From the NCBI RefSeq assembly GCF_019649055.1, contig NW_026570282.1, positions 558,001 to 622,000 on the forward strand: 64,000 bases of DNA, written 5' to 3'. The notes under the pieces are model-generated. The model did no database searches. It was given only the letters and a program-made list of their open reading frames with translations, and had not been told where the DNA came from. This stretch comes from Paramacrobiotus metropolitanus. Its lineage: Eukaryota; Tardigrada; Eutardigrada; Parachela; Macrobiotidae. Of this stretch, positions 49,311 through 61,229 are shown piece after piece. Within the stretch, counting starts at the first letter, position 1. Each line of letters begins with the position of its first letter. Made by a program: the position numbers and the translations under genes.

Positions 49311-51235
49311 CTAATTTAATCCAAGAAGTGCTTTGGCTTCTTCGCTTTGTTGCATAAGGGCTTGGCTGGCGTATTTTTCGAGAAGTTCCAGCTTTTTCCT
49401 CCTGACCAAAGCATCTTCCACCTACGCGAAAACAAAACAAAAGTTCATCCACAGGATTATTATCCTTTTATGTATAATAAAAGAATAAAAATGTGCTAAT
49501 AAATTTGGTCTGCGCGATTACGGAAACGACAGGCTAAACCAAGCGTGGATGCAAAGCCTGTATGAGCGTCTCCATAACAGGTAGTAACGTAACATCCGCA
49601 TCGCGTACTCTGCACGGGGTCTGCTAGTTAGATTAGATTTCACTCGAGTTTACATACATCTTGTTGAGAAGGCACATCCACGGTTACAAGGTGTCGACCC
49701 GACCCATCTTCAATTTCCATGACTTCGACCTCTTCCGGAGGAATATCTTCGACAGCCTCCGCTGCAGCCTTGTGATAAATATCTTCCTCCTCTTCGGTTT
49801 TATCGAGTTCACCGCCCGCTTTCTTTTCCTGTGATAAGAAAAATGAACTCTGTGGCTCATCCAGAGTATAAAAGGAATCAACCACCAAATAAAAGCATCG
49901 CATTTTGTAAGTAGTCACCATCAAACAAACCTACCCGCCATTCGGTGATCATCCTTAGTGCAGCATTCTTTTCCTCTTCTTGTTCAAGTGGAACAATTAC
50001 TCCATCTTCTTCGTCACGGTAACCGAAATATTCGGCGTCGATGTGCTGCATCAGGTCACCGCGGGTCCTTCTAGGAGGTGGTTCAGGTTGCTTTTCAAAC
50101 AATTCTCGAACTCCTGGGAGATCACGCGCTGCTCCAAAGTACTTGTAACCGTACTGTCCCGGTACTTCTTTACCATCTTCTGTCATCACCAGTGGAGCTC
50201 TCTAAGAAATCCCGAATATAGCTAACAAGCAACTTCATAAATAATAAAAAACGGAAAAAATAATCACAAGCCAGTAACATATTTCAGATTGGGCTCTGTC
50301 ACTACAAACAGCTACTAACAAATTAATGAATTATGTTTAAAATTTTTACATGAGCACAACACCAACAAGAAGCGGTGTAGGAATGCTAGAGTAGAGCAGT
50401 AAATTATGCAAATACATAATGAAGTATAGGAGTATTTATAATTTGGTACACCAACATTTATCAGCAGTTCGAGGAAAACGGTAGGTAAAAAAAACTACCG
50501 CGATAAACTACTGTACCGCGAAATAAAAATCCACCGCGGATAAATTATTTTTCCAGCCACTCTTACCCGATAATCGCGACCTCCCAGCTCCAGAATTCTA
50601 ACTTCCCAGTGTCGCTTTTCGCGTAGCAGTTTATTAATTTCATCGTTCAAATCCCTCAGCCGAAACTCCCCTAATCCGGCTGCAATACGCAGAAGCATTA
50701 AAAAAGCATTTAAACGCATTGTTAAAGCATTAAAAACCACCAATTTCAGGGACTTGTCGCCGCAGATGACGGTCGGCTACTCGTTATCAAAGTCGTCAAT
50801 TTCATGTAATCCATACCGTTTTGAATTTGCTCCATTTTCTTGCTAATTTCCCGAATGATATCCACCCGAAAACGCTCTGCCTTCCGGACATCGCTGCACA
50901 TGGACGCGAGGTAAGGCCGTCGTTCCTGTAAAGCAGCAGCAGCTTGCCGTAATTTCTCGAAACGCAAACATTTTTAGAAAAACCAACCCCAACTCCGCGA
51001 GCCTCATCCGTTTTCATTTTGTGCCATCTGGCCAACGCGGTCCTATTACCCAAAAACAAGTTAAGCTTCTTCTCCGAATCATACCAGTTAAAAACACTCG
51101 TTAACTGAACAGTAACTCACATGGCTTTCTCCGCATTGCGAGCCTACAAAACACGAATTTGGAACATACGAAACGGACAATAACAGGACCAATCAATGAC
51201 TTGAAATACATATAAGGATACAGCGAGCCTACCAT
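49311..51235 (-). CDS. ISY1: Pre-mRNA-splicing factor ISY1
   Basis: Minus-strand exons 51235-51233, 51143-51121, 51042-50988, 50955-50817, 50679-50567, 50201-49935, 49828-49658 and 49421-49311; 293 codons (human 285). ISY1 is a component of the NTC-associated part of the catalytic spliceosome. Diagnostic stretches: ARNAEKAMTALARW, ERRPYLASMC, AGLGEFRLRDLNDEINKLLR, HWEVRILELGGRDY, YGYKYFGAARDLPGVRELFE, DEEDGVIVPLEQEEEK, and a C-terminal VRRKKLELLEKYASQ helix. An acidic Glu-rich segment precedes the tail, as in the family. Exon 1 contributes only the ATG. About 15-20 residues after TALARW are extra relative to the human protein. The next gene upstream on the same strand is PLRG1. Confidence 0.95.
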
Positions 51236-52197
51236 TCTTCGAGCTCCGCTCCGAAGAACTCCGAAACCCAGAACCGTGAAAAAATCACAAATTCAACACT
51301 AGTGATGCTGTCATGCACAAAAGGTGGTCATGCGATTCCGGATTCGAGCTTCTTGAATCTTGTGGCGAAAACGCGACAGGATCTCAAATCATTAAGGCTT
51401 CCCGCAGTTTATGGATAAAGATGGAATTTCTATCTGACATCCCCTAACTGTCACGGTGAGATTAATCACTTTAAAGTTAATGAAGTACAGTAATCGTAAG
51501 AACAGATTGTACATACCGTACTTAAACGCTTAAATTAATCCAAGAAAAAGAACTGAAAAAAGCAAATTCGTATTAAACTGCGTAACCGAAAACGGCGGAA
51601 AACTGAAAAAAAATTGTAAAAAGATCTTAAAAAATGCTCTAAAACTTCACTGCTAAATATCCTGTCCTACTCTAGGCGGGCGACATAATCGCAACGAGCT
51701 CTGAACTTCAAGCCGGAAGTAAGAACAACCACCCAGGCGGGTGCTCTTAGCTGTCGGCCGGCATCTCTTCATTATTATTAGTCCTCACCAATAACTCACC
51801 ATACACCAGTGTTACAGTGCGCAGAATTTGCTTGCCGGCTACGTACAAGTACCTACTTGTTCCACCTCTTTTTGGTCGAGAAAACAAGCTAATCTACGTA
51901 GTAATCTTTTGTTCGTGAATATTCGTACAAATCCTTCTGAAGTTTTCTTTTTTCATAATATCTGTAGAGCACAAAGTGACAAGTATTTGTATCTGTCGAC
52001 TACCGCACAAATCTAGTTTTTTTTGTTTAGTTTCACCAGTGCAGCAATACATCGTACGAGATCAAATACTACACCTTAACAAAACAACAAGTAGTACATC
52101 GCTAACAGAAACATTTAGTTAATGCAAAGCAACAACAAATAAAAAGATCGATTACACAGAAGAAAATACCCCAGATTATGTTCTTGATCACGTTCCA
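51236..52197. other. Intergenic space between PLRG1 and ISY1
   Basis: This 962-bp stretch holds no coding exon I can see. It must include the ISY1 promoter and the PLRG1 3' UTR. Confidence 0.5.
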
Positions 52198-55100
52198 TCA
52201 AAACTTTGCTGCGCCGCGAATGATATCGGGTTTCCAGCTGATCGGATGCGTTTCTTCGGTCTGCAACAATCAGAATATATAGTAAGGGGCAACAAAGGGT
52301 AAACCCATTCCCACAAATACGAGTGATAATTTATTTGTGGAACAAGATTCTGCTGTTAACTTACAGCACTCTCATCTTCTTTGTACACTTTTATTGTTTT
52401 GTCTGCTTCTCCAGTGAGCAATCGACTTCCACTGTGATCAAATCCACATACGAAAATGCCGGCTTCGCTTTCAATGGATCCGGGTTGGGGAAGGGTCTTA
52501 TGCTTCTGGAAATTGTAACCCGTTCTCCAATCCCAGAAGTTCATTGTTCCGTTATCGGCTACAATGTAAACAACATTTTCCCCAATACTTCACCAATCAT
52601 ACTTCTATGCAACTCGACTCAAATCACCATTTCTAATCGCTTTCAAGAAAGAATTCGCCAGTATTCTATCCTTACCTGTGGACACAAGAACACCTTCTTC
52701 GTTGCAAGCCAGACTGTTGATGATGGCATTGTGACCACTCAAATTCTGAACAAACTTCCCATCAGGACAAAGCCATTCTTTAATATTATCGGCTGAAGCT
52801 GAGGCGAACATGTATCTGTAATCAAGTAGTAATGTTGATGTACACCAAGCGCACGCTAAGAAACAATTCTAATAATTACACACAATTTTGGATGCAACGT
52901 TAGAGCCCGCACACTCTTCTTATGGTGTGTCAAAGTGGCTTGCGTGCGTCCCATACGTAGATCCCAGAGTCGAACTGTACTATCATGACTGGATGTGATG
53001 ACCTGAAAATATTGAAAAAATTTGCATAAATGCACACCATGCAAAATCAAGTGGATAAGAAACTTAAATTAACACTGTAGCACTAGCACCAACCTGGGGC
53101 TCCGCGGCTTGACAGCGGACATCGGATACCGTATTCGTGTGACCTGACAGTACATGAACTCCCGCCTTAGTTCTGATGTCCCAAACCTATAATTTAACGT
53201 GCTTGCATGAAAAGTTCTTCCACGCTAATCACGAACTGCATGCTAGATATCGTACTGATATTATACGGTACACACTATCTGCGGAGTGCCATACACCGAT
53301 TTTGGTAACAATAATTAGAAAAACATGCAAAATGGTAATTTGCAAAACAAAATAAAAACAATCAAAATAACTAAATTCACGCAACGGGACTAGCGAAATG
53401 GCCAACTGCAACCGTTTTCTGAACGATTCCCAAATTCCTAATGAACAACAGTATCAGCGCGCAAAAACTTACCCTTGCTACTGAATCACGTCCGCAGGTA
53501 ACGAATATATCAACAGTGGGATGTAAGGAAATAGCATATACAGCGCTCAGGTGGCCGTGGTAATGTCGTGTGACCTAGGTGTAACAGCAATCATACAAAG
53601 TGTTAACGATAAGCAAATATTTCGCCTACGTAATTATGACCAAACAAACGTCTCCCAACACCTTTAAAATACGCCTTTAGCTGATACCCACCTTGTTATA
53701 CTCTAAATCCCAACATTTTACAGTTTTGTCTTCTCCACACGAAAACAAGTAAGGCATTCTGTTGCTAACTTCCAGTCCACGCACCGCACTAATATGACCC
53801 GTTAATGTCAACTTCAATTCCGCAGTAGCCAGGTCCCAAATCTATGGAATACGAAAAACTTAATTAAACTCAATACTCCTTATTTCAAAGCGCCAGCAAC
53901 GAACTTTTATTAAACGATCCGCAGCACCAGTAGCGAACCACTGATTTTCTGGTTCAACTGTCAAGCAGCGTACCCATCCATAGTGGCCGGCAATTACCTA
54001 TAATTCCAAAATTCGTTATCAAAACCTCGCAAAAGTAAGTTCGAACAATCTCTGCCATTTACTCAAACAATTAAAACAGAACCATAAACGCACCGAAAAC
54101 AACTTTACTCGTAAGAGGCTCGGCTATGGCATTATCATAACTACATCGGCTATGGTATTATCATAACTAAAGCAGTATTAAATCGTTTACTCGAGTCAGT
54201 TTCCAAGGGGGATGCCACTTGGGCTTGGGCATCATAGGTCCACGATGGGATATGGCTACCTGTTGACCTTCCGAAGTAATGAGCGCCTAGAGGACAAAAC
54301 TTTGCTTGCACTATACCATTATTAAAACTTAGCAAATAGGTAGTGAAATTTTACGGCTGTAACATGAGAGGAAGAATCGGCTACTCCTGACTTGACGGGC
54401 ACCAGAGCCATAGCATCTCCGTCTCTTCCTTGCCTACAAAATAATCACGCTAGAGTATTTAGAATTTGGCGATAACAATGCTTTTAAATTCTACTAATTT
54501 CTTACCAATTATTTCTGATTAGTTTCTGGTTTGTGATTATTTCTGAATTCTGATTACTTTTCCGTAATAGACCACAAATAAAGGAATAATAATATACGCT
54601 AGTAACCCTTCAGAATTCCAGATTTAACGTATACTTCAGAAGATGTTCTTTATTACTTTTACGTCGCGACATAACAGTCATGAGTCGAATCACTACGGCC
54701 AGCATTACCCACTCAAGAATTAAAAAAATAACCAAAATCAGTATTATCAACAAGTTTATTCTTGTTGATACTTCATATACTAACAATACTTCATATACTA
54801 AATCAAAGTCTAAATGTATACTTCATACACTAACAAGCAAAGCTTATTTACATTTTTCGAAAGACGATCTGGGAAACAATTTCTGTAATGCTTGGCACAA
54901 ATTTTTAACAAACAACGATGAATTACTCATAACACGGAAAACAGTTTTTCACTATAAAGAGAGCCCAATGGTAGGATGAATTTGCGACTATTCTGGAAAG
55001 GGACTTCCACTTGGTTCCAGAAAATCGTTTTACCTCTTTCGGTTTGTCAATAAGTTTTGTTCACTGATAATCAGAGACTAATCAAAATTTTTCCCGTATG

Positions 55101-56214
55101 TAAAAATTAAAATAAAGCAAAATACGAGGTAAGTGCGTCATAGTTAACGATTGGAGTCCAAAGCTGATTTCCACACAAACGACTTTTAAGGTTTCATTCC
55201 TTGCCTCAGATTACTTACGGAATAACAGAAATGAATTTACAAGGAACGGTCACCGAAAAGCGCCTACAGCCTAAGTACTAACAGCTATAGTACCAGAAGC
55301 AAACTACTTATACGCCAGTAATAAATATCGCGTCCCTGAAACATCAGCATCGACAAAATTTAAATTCAAACCGTTTTTCCCGTAATCCTAACCTGCTTTT
55401 CTCGAATGCAGACTGAGGAGGCGGCATGGCTCCGAACTCTACAAGAAAATAAATCTAATAATATGAACAGGCAAAACATTAAGGTTTCACCGGATTTACA
55501 AAAGCATGCCTCGAAAAGTTGTGCAGACCGGTACACACGAACAAAATTACCCTTAAAACTTTAAAATCATGCCAATTTTACCAAATTCTGATCCATCGTC
55601 CTTATCAGCAGCGATTCCTTTTTTCCTCTTTTCTTCATCAACAATGTCCTTGATATACCCAAGTTGATCCCGAGCTTTGATATTCATCAGTACTTGATCA
55701 CTGCAACCAAAAGCGAAGCTTTTATTACTTATCTTTATTATCTCATTTATCTGGTTAATTTTTATGGCTTCGAGGCAACGAAACCGTGAATAATTTAAAA
55801 GCACGGTTGGTAAACTAAACAACAACAAAGCACTTGGTGATTAACGCGCTTGCACTGTGAATTTAGATAGGTTTTAAACTTAACTCACCCGGCGGAAACG
55901 GTTAAGGCTTAACCGTTAAGCATAACAGTTTTATTTTTTATTAACCAAAATATACATACGTCTTAAAGACGCGTGTAATGAAATACTCGTAGAAGACAAA
56001 GAATGCGTTCGACAGATTATTTAGCAAAAAAGACATACCAGCTCCGCAACGTTGAAGGGGGGCCAAAGTTTTCCGTGGCAAAACACTCGTGTGTACGTTT
56101 GAGACTCCGGAAAATCATGGAACTGAGAAGTCCTAGATTTGGATTCGGCTGATCACTTCCATTCTCACTACCCGATGTACCATCCACTGTTACAGGTTTC
56201 TCACTTTCATCCAT
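52198..56214 (-). CDS. PLRG1: Pleiotropic regulator 1 (Prp46), spliceosomal WD40 protein
   Basis: Thirteen minus-strand exons: 56214-56039, 55700-55582, 55438-55393, 54433-54355, 54286-54191, 53997-53905, 53841-53692, 53574-53473, 53186-53094, 53002-52884, 52815-52676, 52558-52365, 52260-52198; 489 codons (human 514). PLRG1 is a core WD40 protein of the Prp19/CDC5L complex. Seen: the N-terminal [11 protein letters not shown] motif, [12 protein letters not shown] before the propeller, and seven WD repeats ([101 protein letters not shown]). The C-terminus [15 protein letters not shown] is diagnostic. All junctions keep the frame. Confidence 0.96.
54121..54172. repeat. 26-bp tandem duplication in a PLRG1 intron
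   Basis: CGGCTATGGCATTATCATAA at 54121 recurs with one change at 54147 (period 26). It lies in the intron between exons 5 and 6. Confidence 0.85.
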
Positions 56215-57088
56215 GATCCAACTGTGCTGTTGATTACAAATTTATTACAAGCAAAAAATACCGTAGTAGAATACTATAGCAAAAGAATGCACGTGGCTTC
56301 AATAATCACAATTTACAAATTAGTTTTTCAGAAAAAACTCACTCGTGCAAAAACAGCAAAAAGAAAATAATAGCCTCAGTCTCCAGGAACCGCTTAACCA
56401 ATCACTTTACGGTTTTACCAGTAAGTATGTTTTTAGGTTTTACCATCAGTGATCGTGCTCTGAGAAAGCGTACTATGCACACCCTCACGGTGCAGAAGAA
56501 GTGCAGCTAAGTCCCCACAACAGAAAGATTTTAAAAAGTAAGTTTTTTCAAAAGAATTTTAAAAAGAAACAAAACATTTTTTGATCAGTACTTCCAAGTT
56601 GCGGTTGTATGATATTCATATGTTTCTACGGTTTTACTGGTGAAACTTGTATTCAGGTCAAGATTTCGGGAAAAGTGTGATCGCTGGCCACAATAATTAT
56701 GCGAGAGTTAAAAGTTATTAAAACATATTAATGCTCCTTGTACTTGTACGGTACAAGGGACATTTGTTGAGCGACTTTGCTTTAATATGCTAACAGCTTA
56801 CAGCAGCTCCTTATCGTTGTTACACCATAATCGATCGAATACTAGATTTGTGTGAATTTCTGCAGTATGCAATCAGGTATGGACTTTTGAGTCTAGTTCA
56901 TTGCATCCTTCTCCTACGCTGGGAATCTGGGGTTTTGCGACATTGATGAGACATTTTTGCCCCAAAAAATTGATTCTGGGGTTGCTTGTTGCATGATTGT
57001 TGTCGAGGTTTTGCGATCGTACTGTAATGATATTTACGAGTTGGCAGTGCGGCATTAATATCCTTAGCGTCGACCAAATCTTAACGAC
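56215..57088. promoter_or_regulatory. Bidirectional promoter region of PLRG1 and MTMR9
   Basis: The two genes start 874 bp apart and diverge, so both promoters and leaders must lie here. I see no TATA box at a convincing distance from either ATG and no coding exon. Confidence 0.55.
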
Positions 57089-60068
57089 ATGGAATTTTCG
57101 GATTTAATAAAGAGCCCTTACGTGGAGAGTGTTACTCTCCGGATTTTTCCTGACCGTCAAAGCATACGGGGACGATTATGTATTACGGGGCACCATATGA
57201 TCATTTCCGCTCATGCGCCCGAGGTTGGGAAAACTCACGTTGCGGAAGTTTGGGTTAGTGGACTAGTTTTTGATGTAACACTGTTTCTCAACTGCAGTTG
57301 CGCATCGTTGAAAAGAATTTTTTGTAGATCCTGCACATGGGTGTAGATGTGAGCGAACGGCGTCCATATCCCGCAGGAAATGGCGGAAGTTTACTGGTGA
57401 AATGCAAGGATCTGAAGGTGTATCAGCTGGATATCCCGGGCCAGCTGGATTTTATGAATGTGGCCTCTTCGGTGGAAAAATTGTCCCACATCGCAGACAT
57501 TTATAACTTCTATCCTTTCTTCTTTCGACCGATGTTTGAGATCCTTGAAGATGGATGGACGGCGTTTCCCCTGGAAAGCGAGTTTGCTAAATGGACCCTT
57601 GGCAGTGATGAATGGAGGATTTCTTTTATTAATAGAGATTTTGAGGTTCGTTCCCTAAAAGAAAATAATCTACTTGATAATAACCGCGCCATTTTGTGGA
57701 GATATTTTTGCGCGGCGACAGAAGAGAAAGTCCGTCGCTAAAAATTGTTTTGAGACTTAAGAAATTGGAAAGAATTATTCACAACATTTTGGCGTTTAAT
57801 TCCAGTTGAAATTAAGTCTGCGTTCCATTTATGAACTTTGTTGGATCTTTCCTGTGTTATATTTCATTCATATGCGTCTACAGACTGTACACTTAACAGT
57901 TTTGCCAGAGCTATCCAACTTTGGTGGTGGTGCCGAAGTCCGTGAAAGACGAAGTCATAGCTGGATCCGCAATGTTTCGCGAAGGCGGCCGATTCCCCGT
58001 TTTGTCGTATCTCCACGAGAACAAAGCAGCAATGTTACGGTCCGGGCAGCCTCTCGTAGGTCCTGGAAATCGTCGAAGCAAAGAAGACGAGCAACTGTTA
58101 TTAGCCACAATACGCAGTGGTAAACGAGCGTTTGTCTTCGATACGCGATCGGTAGTGACGGCTGGCGCAGCCAAAAATAAAGGTAGTTTCATGATTTTCA
58201 TCGCTTTCTACCAGAGATGTCTTTTGTTTGCGTAAAGTTTGATTGCACAATTAGTTTGTCACGGGTATTTTCCTGTTTAAAGGTGATCTGATTAAGTGAA
58301 TGTTCGCTTAGTTCAGTTAGTTGTACTATTGCAGGTGGAGGCTACGAACTGGAAGTGTATTATTCACAATGGCGGCGAATACATCATTCCCTAGAAAACT
58401 GGTCTTCGCTGCATACATCCTTATCCAAATTAGTGGATGCTTGCGCCGATCGCAATCTGAGTGTGGATAAATGGTTGTCCCGGTTAGAAAGTAGCGGCTG
58501 GCTGAACACAGTGGGAGAAGTCCTGCATGGAGCCTGCGTAGTTGCACAGTGTCTGCATAACGAGTGTGCTACAGTTTTGGTTCATGGAGCGGAAGGCATG
58601 GATTTGACGCTCTGTATTACATCGCTGGTCCAGATAATTCTTGATTCAGATACGCGGACTATACGAGGGTGTGAAAATTGCTTATCAAAGAAATAGTGAT
58701 GTAAACGGTATAATGGGAGAATGGATTTGGAGACATAATTTCCATCTTTATTTCAGATTTGAGGCACTGGTTGAACGAGAGTGGCTGCAAGCGGGCCATC
58801 CGTTTGGATCTCGGTGGGAACGCTCAGCGTTTGGTCAAAGGCGAAGTAAACATGAAGCACCTACCTTTTTGCTGTTTCTGGATTGTGTACGGCAGGTGTG
58901 CACGGGATAGTTCGTAATCTAATTTGCATTTTGATTTACAGCCGCATTTGTTTTTTCAGCTGCACAATCAGTACACTAGCTCATTCCAGTTCACTCCAAA
59001 CTTTCTGAAATTTCTGTTCGAGAACGCTTGTGCATCAGAGTACGGAACGTTTTTATGTAACAATTCTCACAAGCGACACGTTATGGATCTTCGGAAAAAG
59101 ACGATATCTTTATGGTAAGTACTAAGTATAGCTTCATGTTGGTGTTGTCTGGTTTTTGTCTATGAGCTTTGTGCTCCACTTCGGTCTGAATTTTACTGTT
59201 CATGTTATTCATTTATTTTTGTTGTCTTTTGAGTAGTTCTTCTCGTTTCAGGTCTTACGTGAATCATCCTAAAGTTTTGGCCAGTTTTCTTAATCCGGTG
59301 TATGAGCCCAACCATGGATGTCTATGGCCTTCCATCGCTCCCATGAGTCTGGTATGTCGAAGGCCTTTAGATTGCCCACAGACCTAGTGCGTCGAGGACG
59401 GTGTTTTTGACCTTCTGGGTTGATGGGAAGTTGGGACGGAAACTTTCCTAAGTTCAGCTTTTATGCTTTTATAGATATTGTGGAGGGAGTTGTACCTGCA
59501 TTCGTTCCAAGACATTTCTGCAGAGATCGATGACTGGAATGTGGCTGCTGCGGCCAAAGCTCGCGATGATGAACTTCGTGACAAAGTTATCCGTCTACGA
59601 AAGTAAGTGTAACATAATGTCCGTTATTTTGATTCTGTAAGGTAGTGGTTTGGGCACAGGTTTGGAATTTTTCGAGTTTGACACCAAGCATTTTATTCCC
59701 TACAGTATTTGAGTTATAATTACGTCTTTATTGATAATTACGTATTCTGTTGAGGATAGCATTCCTAATATTTGAATAATAATTTCGTCATTCCGAGGTT
59801 TTGGCTTGGATAAATTTTACGACATATTATTGTAACAATCGCTGATTTAGTTGTTAAAATGAATGGTTAGTTCACATTTGCTCGAGATTTCCTGCACTTG
59901 TGATTGTTGGTTACTTTGTTAACTATTCGAAAAGTTACCGCACTAATTAACATGTTCTTGAACAGAGAAATGTTGGCTTTGGAGCGGGAGCTGGTTATGA
60001 ATGGTCTCTGCAGTCCAAATTTGGTGGATGATTTTGCCAAGATCTCTATCGAAAATGCCGAGAAATAA
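57089..60068 (+). CDS. MTMR9: Myotubularin-related protein 9, pseudophosphatase
   Basis: Exons 57089-57253, 57328-57645, 57900-58182, 58335-58668, 58757-58895, 58942-59114, 59252-59351, 59475-59602 and 59966-60068; 580 codons (human 549). The N-terminus (MEFSDLIKSPYVESVTL, CITGHHMIISA) is a PH-GRAM domain. Then come GGRFPVLSY, MLRSGQPLVGP, YYSQWRRIHHS, FEALVEREWLQAGHPFGSRW, and a C-terminal coiled coil. The myotubularin active-site loop, normally H-C-x5-R, reads HGAEGMD: both catalytic Cys and Arg are absent. MTMR9 is naturally inactive and works as the partner of MTMR6, MTMR7 or MTMR8, which dephosphorylate PI3P and PI(3,5)P2. Exon 4 to 5 was placed by homology to keep RGFEAL intact. Confidence 0.96.
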
Positions 60069-61229
60069 CTCTTTTGTGAAGCATCATTATCGTTTGACTC
60101 GTTAGTAACGTAACATAACATTATGCACCGTACTGCGTACTCTGTGCATTCCACAATCAACGGTGATTGTCTACAGTATGTACCGTACATCCGTGCATGA
60201 GTGGAGTAAAAAAATATTTTTACGCTAGTATGTGTGTATGTTTTCTTCTTTTTCTATAATATACTGTTTTTTTAAAACTTTTTTGATTTTGTTTCCTTCA
60301 TCGTACTAGTCATTCCAATTTCCGGTGGTTGCGTACACAATTTAGTAGCTCATTTATTTAACGCCCGAGCTGTGCTTAGTGGTGATTTCTTTTGATCTTT
60401 TGAACTTTTGAGGTCGGCAGATCAACAATGCCAGAACTACCACTGCCTGGCTAAGTCATGTTGATGTTTTACACATTAAAGCCGAATACTACCGGAGAAG
60501 AATTGCGCAGTAATTGCGCAGTACAGTTGTGATAAAATTATTCCGATTCCTTACGAAAACGCTACGTACTATTCCTTACGATTCGACCAAATTACAAACT
60601 CGTAACGACATCAAATTTTGCTGTGTTTTTATTTCCTCTTAAAAAACTTGTTTCGAGTTGTGCGGTTCTACGAAAAACTACGTAGCATTACCTGATACCT
60701 CGCTTTTCTGTTCGAACTTCCCTCGGTATTCCGGGAATACGACGTTTTGGTTGAGCTTCCTGATTATGTCTGGGACGGCTGGCCTGGAAGCGAAACAATG
60801 CGTTGGTCGAGTTCACGCTGCAACCGCCCGGAGAATGCCTCGCCTTGGTAGTTCGTGTGCTGCGGTGTGCAGGAAATTCCCATAATGGTTTTCCGCTTTT
60901 TAGAAATTGTGATTTTAATATAAACTTTATTTTTTGTTTCTTCTAATAGCCACAGTAATTTTATTGTACACTTACAGTAGGGGTACGGATTTGTTTTCCG
61001 CGTTTCCACTTAACTGATTGCAACGATCAGTTTTATTAGACTTGCTGCACTTGCAATAACTCTTTTAGTTTATAGTGTTGTGTGTCTTGTATCTGTATTC
61101 TGTACTTCAAGTTTTACGGTGTAGATTTAGAAAGTGGAAGAGCTTGATTCCTTGATTGCTATTATCTGTGAGTTTTGTACTTTTGTGTAATTGATGCATT
61201 AAGAATCGATTAAGATTCCTTCTATCGCA
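60069..61229. other. Intergenic region upstream of NAXD
   Basis: No certain gene. A 39-codon frame from an ATG at 60769 reads as rich in Arg, Ala, Ser and Cys with almost no acids, like a mitochondrial presequence. It might be an alternative NAXD 5' exon, but no clean splice into the NAXD start is visible. Confidence 0.4.
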
